A stretch of DNA of 64,000 nucleotides from PHAA01 sp034927445 (lineage in GTDB: Bacteria; Bacillota; Syntrophomonadia; Syntrophomonadales; Syntrophomonadaceae): positions 1 to 64,000 of the forward strand of contig JAYFPZ010000002.1 in assembly GCA_034927445.1 (NCBI GenBank), in the 5' to 3' direction. The number at the start of each line of letters is the position of its first letter. Position 1 is the stretch's first letter. The notes under the pieces are model-generated. The model worked only from the letters and a program-made list of their open reading frames with translations. It was not told where the DNA came from and did no database searches. The translations under genes were made by a program, and so were the position numbers. Positions 16,461 to 27,000 of this stretch are shown here, one piece after another.

Positions 16461-17507
16461 CTATTTGTCCTCCTTCAAAACCTCTATAAGCACGTCGGTA
16501 AAAAATTGAGCGGCATTGGTTACATCATCCAAAGTATTTTGATCGCTTCCAAATTCCAGCAGTAAAGCCTGGGGATGAAATTCTTGATTGTAGGTTCCCG
16601 CTTTGGTTATAACGCCCTTGATTAGTCCCGGGTACATCTTTTCTCCCATTTCATAGATCTGCTCCGCAAACTCCCGGTTTTGCTGCCAGTTGGGGTGCGG
16701 TTTGCGTTCATTGGTGCCTACCACGATAAGAATCCTGGCACTCTTTTTTCCTTTTATGGTGACGGTGGAAGCTTTCCCTTCGCCGGGAATACTGTCCCGG
16801 TGGATATCAAACAATCCCAGGATGTTCTTATTGGCTTTGACTATTTTGCTTACGGTCACCCGGGAGTTGGTATAACTCTTGTTATAATCGGGATAATCGT
16901 GGATCGTATCTACAAATTGAGTGGGCAGCCCGCTCTGGTTCAACTTCTGTTCTATGGTTGCCGCCACCTGGTTGATAAGCCCCCTCTGGCCTTCCAGCTT
17001 GGCTTTGCCGCTGTTGGGAATATAGCTCTCGGCACTATGGGTGCAGTACAGGAAAACCTGGCTTTGCTTGAACCGGGCCAGAGTCTCGGCATCCAGGCTT
17101 TCCACCCGGTTTTCCTCATCCTCGCTTACCTCGATCGGGGCAGAGTCTTCCTCCGGGTCCGTCATGGTCACTTCACTACCCCGGTCGGCCAAGGCCAGGG
17201 CCTGGATATGTGAGCTGATCAGGTTTTCCGGTGTCGTGTTGGCATTGTATTCTCCCTGCAGAATTTTTTCGGGAGTGTTGTCTACACCTGCTAAAAGCAC
17301 ATTATTTTCCTGAAAAAATATTTCCGCCTGGCGTTCGGAAATCTGAATCCCGGAAAACGGAAGCAGCACCCGCTGCAGGTTAAGAAACTCTACAGCGGTG
17401 GTGTAACCACGATTTATATCGAGGGTTAAGCTTAAAACGCAAATCAGCACAAATATCTGAACTAACAAAATACCTTTCAGAAAGGTCATAAGTTTTTGTC
17501 TTCTCAT
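16461..17507 (-). CDS. spoIIP: Stage II sporulation protein P
   Basis: Peptidoglycan amidase/endopeptidase of the SpoIID-SpoIIM-SpoIIP machine that drives engulfment of the forespore. An N-terminal membrane anchor (ILLVQIFVLICVLSLTL) and a variable acidic linker lead into the SpoIIP domain with VFLYCTHSAESYIP, GLFDIHRDSIPGE, RILIVVGTNERKPHPNW and ALLLEFGSDQNTLDDV, which hold the conserved His and Glu residues. The ATG at 17507 has GAGGTG upstream. The gene marks the organism as an endospore former. In many Clostridia gpr precedes it; gpr is absent here. Confidence 0.93.
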   Translation of the reverse strand: MRRQKLMTFLKGILLVQIFVLICVLSLTLDINRGYTTAVEFLNLQRVLLPFSGIQISERQAEIFFQENNVLLAGVDNTPEKILQGEYNANTTPENLISSHIQALALADRGSEVTMTDPEEDSAPIEVSEDEENRVESLDAETLARFKQSQVFLYCTHSAESYIPNSGKAKLEGQRGLINQVAATIEQKLNQSGLPTQFVDTIHDYPDYNKSYTNSRVTVSKIVKANKNILGLFDIHRDSIPGEGKASTVTIKGKKSARILIVVGTNERKPHPNWQQNREFAEQIYEMGEKMYPGLIKGVITKAGTYNQEFHPQALLLEFGSDQNTLDDVTNAAQFFTDVLIEVLKEDK

Positions 17508-17594
17508 GATTGATATCACCTCGTCCCCATGCTGATTAATACTATTGCATTTAAGGGATAATTAGAACCAAAAAATAGGGACAGGCTCATTGAT

Positions 17595-17633
17595 TTATCA
17601 AACACGCCTCCCATGCTTAGAGGCGTTTGATAA
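17595..17633. repeat. Inverted repeat upstream of rpsT and spoIIP
   Basis: The arms (17595-17610 with 17620-17633) pair with a 2-base bulge around a 9-base loop. No T run follows on either strand, so a simple terminator is unlikely. It lies in the divergent spoIIP/rpsT region, next to a GGGACAGG motif seen elsewhere in the window. Confidence 0.4.
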
Positions 17634-17774
17634 GACGCTCGGGTTGCGATGCACCCATTGATCTTTTATAAATAGTTTGCCTCGGGATAAAAAAAGCTAT
17701 CCTTTGCATTGCAATTTATATTCCATAATGATATAGTATCTCTGTTAGCTTTAAATTTCCAAGGAGGTGAAAGT

Positions 17775-18041
17775 GTGGCAAAGAGTAAGACTCCTGCCAA
17801 AAGAGCCAGGAATGCTGAAAAAAGTAGAGTAAGAAACAAGGCTTATAAAAGTAGTCTGAAAACCAGTATTAAGGGCTACGAAGCCTCTTTGACAGAAGAT
17901 AATCTGGATACAGCCAGGGAAAGACTGATTAAAGTTACCGCCCTGATCGATAAAAGCGTGTCCAAGGGGATTTTGCATAAAAATAATGCAGCCCGTAAAA
18001 AATCCAGACTGACCAAGAAGTTCAACAGTCTGGCCCAATAA
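17775..18041 (+). CDS. rpsT: 30S ribosomal protein S20
   Basis: An 88-residue basic protein binding 16S rRNA. MAKSKTPAKRARNAEKSR at the start and HKNNAARKKSRLTKKFN near the end are typical S20 signatures. The GTG start at 17775 is preceded by an optimal AAGGAGGTGA. It faces holA convergently, and a terminator lies just past its stop. rpsT next to holA is a conserved clostridial arrangement. Confidence 0.97.
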   Translation: MAKSKTPAKRARNAEKSRVRNKAYKSSLKTSIKGYEASLTEDNLDTARERLIKVTALIDKSVSKGILHKNNAARKKSRLTKKFNSLAQ

Positions 18042-18046
18042 GACCA

Positions 18047-18083
18047 AAAACCCTGTTAAGCAAAGACAGGGTTTTATTTTTTC
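18047..18083 (+). terminator. Terminator of rpsT
   Basis: The stem AACCCTGT/ACAGGGTT with a 9-base loop is followed by TTATTTTTT, starting 6 bases past the rpsT stop. A-rich flanks may let it also serve holA on the other strand. Confidence 0.8.
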
Positions 18084-18104
18084 CTTGTAACACCCATTCA
18101 GGAT

Positions 18105-19079
18105 TTAACCGCACAAATCCACCAGCAGCGTCTCCATCAAGATCTGCGGGTCTTTGCTTTCACTCTTCAGACTGGTATCGACCGCCAGCAACCTGGTAAA
18201 TATGGTCCTGATTTCATGACGGGAGAAATTGCCGGCCTGATTCAGCATCTTTTTTATGACAAAATCCTTCTGTCCCGTTATTTCAGCTATCTTAGCGGAA
18301 TTGTATCCCGCCTCCTTATAAAGCTTGATTTTGCTGAGAGCCAGGAATTGGCGGGTAATCATATGCAATAACAAAAGATGATGCTCGCCCTGCTCCTGCA
18401 GTTGATAGAAAGCCGCCATGGAAGCCTTCAGGTTCCGATTTAGCAGGGCATCAGTCAGTTTAAACACCTTGATTTCCTGCCGGCTGTCCAGCTGCTCTTC
18501 CATCTCAGCCACACCTATCCCATTGGGACTACTGATCAAAGCAAGCTTGTCAATCAGGTTCTGCAGATAATACATATCCTGACCGCTGTTTACCATTCGG
18601 TTTAGCGCCGCCGGGGCTACGCGTATATTCCGGCGCAGCAGTTCACTTTTGCACCATGCCTCCAAGTCCTTGGGATTAAGGGCCTTTACATTAATAACCC
18701 GGGCATTTTTAGCCAGAAGTTTAGCTACCGGGTTGGAAGCATTGTGTTCCGCCGCTGTAATTATCAGCACCTGACCGTGGTTGTCATTTTGCATATAGTC
18801 CTGCAGGACCTGCCGGTTTTCCTCAATCTTGCGAAGCTGACGGGCGGTTTTGCCCAACCACCTCGGTCGCTTGATTATCACCACCCGGGCCAGAGCAAAC
18901 AAGGGGCTGAAGTCCAAAGTCTGACCCAGTTCCAGCGCATTGATGTCGTCGGCATCCACATATACGATTTCGGGGTCTTCACCGTTGGCTTGCCTGATCT
19001 CCGCAATAATCTCCGTTATCTTTTGGTCAATCAGATAAACTTCCCCGCCCCATAAATAATAAATATTGTTATCGGTCAT
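18105..19079 (-). CDS. holA: DNA polymerase III subunit delta
   Basis: The wrench subunit of the clamp loader, which opens the beta sliding clamp. The 324-residue protein has the three-domain delta layout: YYLWGGEVYLIDQKI at the N-terminus, VVIIKRPRWL and ITAAEHNASNPVAKLL in the degenerate AAA+ domain, and the C-terminal helical collar (LLLLHMITRQFLALSKIKLY). It is convergent with rpsT; holA-rpsT adjacency is conserved. comEC, often its neighbour, lies 13 kb away here. Confidence 0.93.
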   Translation of the reverse strand: MTDNNIYYLWGGEVYLIDQKITEIIAEIRQANGEDPEIVYVDADDINALELGQTLDFSPLFALARVVIIKRPRWLGKTARQLRKIEENRQVLQDYMQNDNHGQVLIITAAEHNASNPVAKLLAKNARVINVKALNPKDLEAWCKSELLRRNIRVAPAALNRMVNSGQDMYYLQNLIDKLALISSPNGIGVAEMEEQLDSRQEIKVFKLTDALLNRNLKASMAAFYQLQEQGEHHLLLLHMITRQFLALSKIKLYKEAGYNSAKIAEITGQKDFVIKKMLNQAGNFSRHEIRTIFTRLLAVDTSLKSESKDPQILMETLLVDLCG

Positions 19080-19308
19080 CTCTTCATTTCACCCTGATTC
19101 CAGATTTTAATATGGTATGACCCTGCCAATCCCGTCCCAAACTAATTATGGTAAACTTCTTATACAACAAAATAAATTATTATTCTATTATACCCTATTG
19201 CCCAATAAGCTCTAATAAATATCAATATGGATAAACCAATTTAAAAGCCCACGCAACCTACCCTGGTCACTTTGGCTGCCAACCTGGCTGTTTAGGAGGA
19301 ATAGTCCC

Positions 19309-20682
19309 TTGAATAATTATGACGTGATTATTATTGGTGCAGGTCCGGCCGGAATTTTTGCCGCACGCGAAATTAGTATGCACAGCTATCTTAAAATATT
19401 GCTGCTGGAAAAAGGTCAGGAAGTGGAAAAACGCTTCTGCCCCAGTATGAACGGCAGCAACAAATGCCACGACTGCAGGCTCTGCTCCATTATGAGCGGC
19501 TGGGGAGGAGCCGGTGCCTATTCTGACGGCAAACTTACCCTGACCACCCATTTCGGCGGTTGGTTGAGCGACTTTATCGGACCGGCTAAATTGGAGGCGC
19601 TAATTAATTATGTAGACAGTGTTTATGTGGCCAACGGCGCTCCGGCCAGGTTTTTCGGCGGGGATGAAATAGATTTTAACAAGCTCAGCCAACAGCTGGC
19701 CCAGGTCGATTTAAAGCTCCTGCCCGCCCGCATCCGGCATATGGGAAGCGATAATACCAAGATGGTATTGCGCAATTTAAAAACCGCCTTGGATGAAAAA
19801 ATAACCATCCGAACCGGTGAGACGGTCCAGGACATTTTAACTGAAAAATCCCAGGTAAAAGGCGTAAAGACTTCCCGGGGCCGGTACTACGCTCCCCGGA
19901 TTATCTGCGCACCGGGCCGGGATGGCGCCCAGTGGTTTGCGGATCAAGCCCGCCGTTTGAATATACCGCTCAGCCATAATCAAATTGATCTGGGGGTCAG
20001 GGTGGAACTGCCGGCAGCAGTGATGCAGGAGCTAACCGATAAAGTCTATGAACCCAAGATTACCTACATTTCGCGGGAATTCAGGGACCTGGTCAGAACC
20101 TTCTGCGTCAATCCCAATGGACATGTAGTAATAGAAAATACAAATGGCCTGATAACCGTAAACGGTCATTCCTTTGCCAACAGCCATAGTGCCAATACCA
20201 ATTTCGCCATATTGTTAAGCCAGAACTTCACCGAACCCTTTAATCAGCCCATCCTTTATGGCCGTTACATAGCCAGCCTGGCCAATATGTTAAGCGGGGG
20301 CATTATCGTCCAGCGCTATGGAGACCTCAAACGAGGCCGCCGTTCTACCAACAGCCGCCTGGAACAAGGAGAGGTTGAACCCACCTTGAAGGTGGCCGTC
20401 CCCGGCGACCTTTCTCTGGTATTGCCGCATCGGTTCATGGTAGGGGTCCAGGAATTCCTGGAAGCTCTCGATCTGGCAATTCCCGGGGTGGGTTCGGATG
20501 ACACGCTCCTCTATGGCATCGAAGTCAAATTTTATTCAGCCCGTCCCCGGTTAAACTCTAACCTGCAAACCCCCGTAAACGGCTTGTGGGCCATCGGAGA
20601 CGGCGCCGGGGTAAGCCGGGGCCTTATTCAAGCCAGTGTATCCGGAGTCATTGCCGCCCGGGACATATTAGCCAGTAAATAA
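19309..20682 (+). CDS. FAD-dependent dehydrogenase (COG2509 type)
   Basis: A 457-residue flavoprotein with an N-terminal dinucleotide-binding motif (YDVIIIGAGPAGIFAAREI), a Cys-rich segment (CPSMNGSNKCHDCRLCS), the family signature SGWGGAGAYSDGKLTL and a C-terminal FAD motif (LWAIGDGAGVSRGLIQA). Members are annotated as uncharacterised FAD-dependent dehydrogenases; the substrate is unknown. The Cys cluster could bind metal or act in redox chemistry. It begins with TTG 8 bases after AGGAGGA. It appears to be a single-gene unit convergent with the MATE gene. Confidence 0.85.
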   Translation: MNNYDVIIIGAGPAGIFAAREISMHSYLKILLLEKGQEVEKRFCPSMNGSNKCHDCRLCSIMSGWGGAGAYSDGKLTLTTHFGGWLSDFIGPAKLEALINYVDSVYVANGAPARFFGGDEIDFNKLSQQLAQVDLKLLPARIRHMGSDNTKMVLRNLKTALDEKITIRTGETVQDILTEKSQVKGVKTSRGRYYAPRIICAPGRDGAQWFADQARRLNIPLSHNQIDLGVRVELPAAVMQELTDKVYEPKITYISREFRDLVRTFCVNPNGHVVIENTNGLITVNGHSFANSHSANTNFAILLSQNFTEPFNQPILYGRYIASLANMLSGGIIVQRYGDLKRGRRSTNSRLEQGEVEPTLKVAVPGDLSLVLPHRFMVGVQEFLEALDLAIPGVGSDDTLLYGIEVKFYSARPRLNSNLQTPVNGLWAIGDGAGVSRGLIQASVSGVIAARDILASK

Positions 20683-20708
20683 TTGGGGAAACGCGGCGGT
20701 TGATAAAT

Positions 20709-22127
20709 TTACCATCGCAGCCAGGCCGCCAATCTTCGTAGTACATAGCCATTTTTGAACGTTATAAAGAATCCATATTTCCTGTTGCCCTGCAGATCTC
20801 TCCATAGGGATATCAGAAAATACAACGCCAGAATTGCCGAAAGCGCTTCGGCAAGGGAGAAGGCCAGCCAGATCCCATTTAACTGCCAGATTCGGGGCAG
20901 AATTATCAGGGCGGGCAGAAATATGCCGAGCTGCCGTATAAGGGACAGCCACATAGCCGTCATTCCCCTCCCCAACGCCTGCAGCACGCTGCCGAGAATA
21001 AGGATCGGCCCCATAACCGGCAGGCAAAGGGTAGCCCAACGCATGCAGTCCACTCCCAGGGCAATTAGTTTCTCATCGCCGGAGAAACGCTGCATGAGCC
21101 AAACCGGATGGAACTGCATAGCCCACCAGCCTATCACTACAAACAATATGGAAAAAACCATGGCCTTTATGATGGTCTCTTTGACCCGCACATAATTGTT
21201 AGCGCCATAGGCAAACCCTACCATCGGCATAGCGCCCTGGGCCAATCCAAAAACCGGCATATAGAAAAGCGAGCGAATTCTCACAAAAATACCCATTACG
21301 GCCACGGCCGCATAACCGAATTGCAGCAGGATTTTATTGAAGAAAACCATAATAACTACGCTTAGCAATTCCATCAGCAACGTGGGTATACCCACCCTGT
21401 AGATGTCGATCATGATGGAGAGGGAGGGCCGGAAATTAAGAATAGACCAGGACAGAAAGACCCGTTGCTTGACCATGACCGTCAGGGCAATTACCGTGCA
21501 AACCAACTGAGCCCCAACCGTGGCCCAGGCTGCGCCGCGAAGACCCATGGCCGGCACCGGTCCCATCCCAAAAATGAGTATGGGATCAAGAATTACGTTC
21601 AGAATAATTCCAACTAGGGCAGTCAGCATCGGCATCAAGGTATTGCCCTCACCCTGCAAAATGTTTCCCGCCAGCATCGGCCCAAAGGTAAACAGGCAGC
21701 CCAGCAGAACTATGAAGAGGTATTCACGGCTCAAATCCCAAATCTCAGGGGGACAGCCAAAAAGGTGCAGGAGGGCGTCAAGATTGACCAGCCCCAGCCA
21801 GGAAAAGAACAGACCATAAATTATGCAGATAAGCAAGCCATGCCAGGCAATATTGTCAGCTCCGGAAAAATCCCGTTTCCCCAGGGTGCGGGAAAGAAGT
21901 GAGGTTATGCCCACTCCGGTAGCCGACCCCACCGATACCAGCAATATCTCAATCGGTACGCATAGGGTCAAGGCAGCCAGGGCAGCAGTTCCCAACCGGG
22001 ACACGAACACGGTGTCAATTAAACTGAACAGAGAGTACATGATCATACCGGCGATAGCCGGGAAAGACAGCCTCACCATGAGCCGGCCTACATGTTCATT
22101 CGCCAGAAGATTGTTTTTATTAATCAT
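20709..22127 (-). CDS. MATE family efflux transporter
   Basis: Inner-membrane multidrug/cation antiporter of about 472 residues with twelve hydrophobic segments in two repeats. Typical MATE features are LVRLSFPAIAGMIMYSLFSLIDTVFV and the mid-protein GLRGAAWATVGAQLVC. The ATG at 22127 follows a GGTGGGGGG ribosome site; a longer reading to 22181 is not supported. It lies downstream of glnA on the same strand, 160 bases apart. The substrate is not predictable. Confidence 0.88.
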   Translation of the reverse strand: MINKNNLLANEHVGRLMVRLSFPAIAGMIMYSLFSLIDTVFVSRLGTAALAALTLCVPIEILLVSVGSATGVGITSLLSRTLGKRDFSGADNIAWHGLLICIIYGLFFSWLGLVNLDALLHLFGCPPEIWDLSREYLFIVLLGCLFTFGPMLAGNILQGEGNTLMPMLTALVGIILNVILDPILIFGMGPVPAMGLRGAAWATVGAQLVCTVIALTVMVKQRVFLSWSILNFRPSLSIMIDIYRVGIPTLLMELLSVVIMVFFNKILLQFGYAAVAVMGIFVRIRSLFYMPVFGLAQGAMPMVGFAYGANNYVRVKETIIKAMVFSILFVVIGWWAMQFHPVWLMQRFSGDEKLIALGVDCMRWATLCLPVMGPILILGSVLQALGRGMTAMWLSLIRQLGIFLPALIILPRIWQLNGIWLAFSLAEALSAILALYFLISLWRDLQGNRKYGFFITFKNGYVLRRLAAWLRW

Positions 22128-22287
22128 AGCGCCCCCCCACCTATAGTTATGTCGGCGGGAGGGCAAATAGTATATCATCAATATTTACCTGTGGAGGGCC
22201 AGATCCCTGCCCCGCCTTTAAATAGACGCGGACGGCGTGCACTTACAAGAGTAGGAAGCAAGGGAACCTGTCCCCCTGTCCCAATTC

Positions 22288-23721
22288 TTACAAGTCATAA
22301 TAGAGTCCGAATTCCATAGGATGGGGAATATCGCTGACTTTACGGGCTTCTTTGCGTTTAGTGTCCATCCAGATCTCGATCAGGCGCTGGGGGAAAACAT
22401 CCCCGGCCAACAGGAACTGGTAATCCGCTTCGAGAGCGTCCAAGGCCTCATCCAGAGATTGGGGCAGCGCTTTTATATTGGCCTGTTCTTCAGGGGAAAG
22501 ATTATAAAGATTTACATCATAAGGTCCGAAACCTTCGGCAGTCGGATCAATTTTATTCTGCATACCGTCCAATCCGGCCATCATAATTGCTGAATAAGCC
22601 AGATAGGGGTTGGCAGTGGCATCTCCGGAGCGGAACTCAAAACGCTTCTGCATGGGAGATTTGGCGTAAGCCGGAACTCTGATTACCGCACTGCGATTGG
22701 CGGTAGCAAAACAAATGCTTACCGGGGCTTCATATCCCGGAATAAGGCGTTTATAGGAGTTCGTACTGGGACTGGTAAAGGCCAGCAGGGCGGAAGAATG
22801 TTTTAACAGCCCGCCAATAAAGTACAGAGCTGCTTGGCTTAACCCCGAGTATCCATTGGCATCGTAAAAAATGGGCACGCCTTCTTTGAAAAGATGCATA
22901 TGTACATGCAAGCCGCTTCCCGCTTCGCCGTAAAGAGGCTTAGGCATAAAGGTAACCGTTTTGTTTTCCCGGTAGGCCAAGTTTTTAATAATGTATTTGG
23001 CCAGCATGGTTTTATCTGCCATATCCCTCATGGTGCCAAATTCAACCTCTATTTCCAGCTGACCAGGTCCGCCGACTTCCGTGTGATGATATTTTACGGG
23101 GATGCGGTTTTCTTCCATCATCAGACACATACGGGCCCTGAGATCATAGAGAACATCCTGGGGAGGAGCTATGTGATAACCGGATTTCAGAGGGACCTTG
23201 TACCCCAGATTCTGATACTTGTCCTCTCCGCTATTCCAGATAGCCTGTTCGGCGTCAATGCTAAACCCGGTTTTTTGGGGCGAACACTCATAATTAACAT
23301 GATCAAATACATAAAATTCATACTCCGGACCAATTCGCATCTCATCCGCCAGGCCGGTTGCTGTCATGTATTTTTCAGCCTTGGCGGCAATGGCGCGGGG
23401 ATCCTGTTCGAAGCGATAATTCTCCGGTTGAGCGATGACAAAAACATCGCCAATCATACTAAGGGTTGGAACCTCCGTAAAAGGATCATGAATAGCGGTG
23501 GAGATATCAGGAATAAAAACCATATCGCTTTTTTCCACCGGGGCAAAGCCATAATTGGATCCGTCAAATCCAATCCCTGAACGCAGGGTTTCTTCGGTAA
23601 ACCTGCTGGCAGGAATACTCAAATGCCGCCATCTTCCCACCAGGTCAATCATTTTAAAATCAATCATTTGAATATTGTTCTGGCCGCAATATTCAGCTGC
23701 CTCCTGATAACTGGTAAACAA
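22288..23721 (-). CDS. glnA: Glutamine synthetase type I
   Basis: ATP-dependent condensation of ammonia and glutamate. The beta-grasp domain (GFDGSNYGFAPVEKSDM) is followed by the catalytic domain with EYEFYVFD, HHTEVGGPGQLEIEVEFG, GSGLHVHMHLF, the flexible-loop region (LIPGYEAPVSICFATANRSA) and EFRSGDATANPYLAYSA. The segment matching the adenylylation loop of GSI-beta enzymes reads NLYNLSPEE instead of NLYDLP, so adenylylation is uncertain. The 477-residue protein begins with TTG after AAGGAGG. Two palindromic operators lie upstream, matching those before gdhA. Confidence 0.95.
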   Translation of the reverse strand: MFTSYQEAAEYCGQNNIQMIDFKMIDLVGRWRHLSIPASRFTEETLRSGIGFDGSNYGFAPVEKSDMVFIPDISTAIHDPFTEVPTLSMIGDVFVIAQPENYRFEQDPRAIAAKAEKYMTATGLADEMRIGPEYEFYVFDHVNYECSPQKTGFSIDAEQAIWNSGEDKYQNLGYKVPLKSGYHIAPPQDVLYDLRARMCLMMEENRIPVKYHHTEVGGPGQLEIEVEFGTMRDMADKTMLAKYIIKNLAYRENKTVTFMPKPLYGEAGSGLHVHMHLFKEGVPIFYDANGYSGLSQAALYFIGGLLKHSSALLAFTSPSTNSYKRLIPGYEAPVSICFATANRSAVIRVPAYAKSPMQKRFEFRSGDATANPYLAYSAIMMAGLDGMQNKIDPTAEGFGPYDVNLYNLSPEEQANIKALPQSLDEALDALEADYQFLLAGDVFPQRLIEIWMDTKRKEARKVSDIPHPMEFGLYYDL

Positions 23722-24086
23722 ATATAATTCCTCCTTAACTACTGCTTAATATAACAATAAAAAATATATCACACCTCGTTTTTACTGTATACAGTATTCT
23801 GTATACAGTATTGATTCGCCTGGTACAGGATTATTTTCAGAAATAACCGGTAAATAGTGAAGGTTAGGCTAGTTAAATTACAGCTTTTTCAAACGGAATT
23901 CCGGGAACGGGAACGGCCGAGAAGTTAGCCAGCCCAACAAAAACGGCCTGTCTCCCATTGAAATTAGGAACCAAGCCGAAAATATCGTGTGAAGCTTTAA
24001 AATTTTCGCGGTTTATTAGACCGGGTACAGATCATTTGCGCGCAGTTACTTGATTGCGCCGTTTATAAATATGGGATACGGTGCAG
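23722..24086 (-). promoter_or_regulatory. glnA upstream region with tandem GTATAC palindromes
   Basis: Two CTGTATACAG palindromes lie at 23785-23794 (extended to a perfect 14 bp, 23783-23796) and 23799-23808, with centres 14 bases apart. On the minus strand a TGATATATT segment that could be a -10 box follows the proximal one, so the sites would overlap the -35 region and suit a repressor. The rest (23810-24086) has no recognised gene or RNA. The binding protein is not encoded nearby. Confidence 0.6.
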
Positions 24087-27000
24087 CTACTTTTGTTTTA
24101 AGGGATGAGCGGAATCAGTAACAGCGTTAATTTTGATCGCAAAAGAGGTCTTTCGGGCTATATCTTCATCAGTTACAATGTGGACATCAAGCAGTCCCTC
24201 TGATGAATAGCCAGTTTTAAGATAATTGATTTCGGCCAGGCATAGACTCCATCCCTTTAACCAGTGCAATAATTCTTGATACTGCTGATTATCTCCCTGA
24301 AAATGAATAAGTATATCGATGTCACTCCCCGGGCCGGCGGTACCGTTATTGGTGCTGCCAAAAACGTAAAAGCCTTTTACGCCGAAACGGTCCATATCAA
24401 GCCTCTCCGCTATGCGCTCGGCCATGTGGTAGCGCCAGCGCCAAAATTTGTCGTCAATATAGAACTCATCCGGCTGAAAAACTTTTTGGTTTTTATTAAT
24501 TTCAATATAGCCCTGGGTTATTTCGCTGGAGGGTGCGGTAAGATAAGCCAGGGCCCTTTCCAGATCCGCGTTCATGGAAATTTTCAGGACATTGCCATTG
24601 CACGCCAGCGGTATGTCGATTACCCTGATAACATCTTCCAGATAGGCGAATTCGGGCAGCAACTTTTCCAAGATGCTCTCAGTTCTTTTAAAAAATAATT
24701 CATTGAATACAACCTCTTTATCGTCCGGATAAAGGGGCAGATAACGTATATTGGATTCGACCAGGTCCTGGAAAAAGTGGGTGCCAAATGATAGTTCCGG
24801 GACATAATTGGATTTCTTGCGGGCAATCTCAATAAGAGCCGCAGTATTGTTTATATCCGCATAACTTACCTGAACCCCCAGTTTGATATCTCCCCGGCTG
24901 CCCCAGCGTCCAGGCCCCATCAGCACAAACTTTTGTTTAGGCAGCAGCATATTAAGCATTCCTACCGCTTTCCCCACTCGGGTAAGGTCCTCCAGTCTAT
25001 GCAGGCTATTATAGCCGTCCGGGTCCACATAGACGATATGGGAGATGTCGTGGATAATGCCGTTGGATATATAGCGATTGGCTGAGAATAATATGTCCTG
25101 GGCGGAGAGATCTTGGGGAATGGGGGCTGGAATGGTATCAGAACTAAAACTCTGCGGCCGGCATTGTAATAGATAGAAATTATCACCATCGGAAGCAAAT
25201 TCGATATCTACCGGGGTACCTAGTTTTTCTTTAAGCATACTCTGAATAAGATCTATTTTTTTAATAAATGAGGTATCCTTAATGAGCCCATCAAACGTAA
25301 CCACCATATCGTCCCGCTCAAAATCAATATCGAAAGCCAGCGGTTTTTTTACATACTCGGGAGTATATATGGAAAGGATGTGCTGTATATTAGGGATAAA
25401 GTGCCCATATTCTTTCAACAGGGATGACAGTTCTATCGTTTCAAAATTATTTCTTTCAAGATTAATTACATCCAGTTTCTTAGGCGAATAACGTTTCATT
25501 TCCTCCGGAATGATATTGACCCTCAGCCCCGGCTGTCCCGGCGAAACCAGTACCGGAAAATCATCGCCCACTCTATCCACCGCCCGGGTGCCCAATCCCA
25601 TGACCAGGCGCACCAATCCGTCTTCCCGCTTGATCCTGGGTGACCAGCGAAATTCATTGTTGCTGAAGGCTACTCCGGCAAAAAGCGGCAGGAAATACGG
25701 CCCTATCCGTCTCCCTACCACCTCCTGGATCATTACCCCCATTTCTTCCTGAAAGTCCAGCAAGCCTCGCTCGGAACGGTACTGAATGGAGTCGGGGCTA
25801 TACTGGGAGGCGTATACTTCACCGATGGCGTCCATAAGGGCTTCCAGCCGCTGCTGCTTGCTGCCTTGATTAGCCAGAAACAGGCTTTTATATTTACCGG
25901 AAAAAGCGGCCCCGATCTGATCTTCCAACAGGCTCGAACTCCTTACGATCAGGGGACAGTCGCCAAAATCATCCAGCGCCATTGCCAGGCTTTTAACAAT
26001 TCCTTCGGGGAATTCACAATTCTTCATAAGCTGAATTATGTTGGGGTAGTCAATGCGTATTTCAAATAGTTCCTTGTATTTTTGCAGATTTAATTCCTCA
26101 AGGTTGTTATAATGCAGGAATTCCTTGATTTCATCAGTGGTAATATACCAGGTCTTAGGTACTTTAACCGATTGCAGAAGGGGCATATCTTCACCGGCCT
26201 GGGCCAGTATCTGCTGGGCCACAAACAACCCCGCCCCTTTCCCCCCGATTTTTCCGTGACTCCCTTCAGGAAAGATCAGGCGGCTGACCACATCATAGAA
26301 ATCCTTGATTTCAATATGCTGCCGGGCTATATTGATAAATTCCAATTTGTCTGACAGGAAACGGCGGATTAAAGCCACCACCAGCCAGTGCCCCATGGGG
26401 GAATAGCTCAAGCTGTTATCCCCCATGTTATAACTGTAGCGGGTTATTACCTTGACTATTTCCTTTACCGAGGCATCCAACCGATCCACCGCCTTGATAA
26501 GGGGGTAGGCCTTTTCTTCCTGGATCCAATTGTTCAGCCTTATCCATATTTCAGTGTCACTTAGATGACTGGCGGCAATGCGAAAAGTTTTTTCCCGGAT
26601 ATGGTTCAAGTTGCCAAGGGGTATTTTCTCGCTTGGATAATTCAGCTCGCCCAACTCGAAGAAATCTCGGGAATCAGTGCCCAAAGCCCATAGCACTTCT
26701 TCCGCTTCCTTGATGCCGCTCAAACAAAGATAATTTATCATTTTTCGGCAGATATGCAGGAGCATACTCTGGTCGGTCCGGCTCATCAGGTCGACAATGA
26801 CCATCCATTCACTCAGCGGCGCTCCGCTTCCATTGGTCTGGACTTTGGATAGATTCCATTCCCGCAGCACGGGTTCAAAATCACGGCGCAGGATGGTCTG
26901 GGCAATGCGGTCGGCAATGGTTCTGATAAGCTTCAGCTCTTTTTCCAGGAAGTAGCCTTCCTCGCTCTTGATAACCTCGGTTATATAGACAACCTCAACT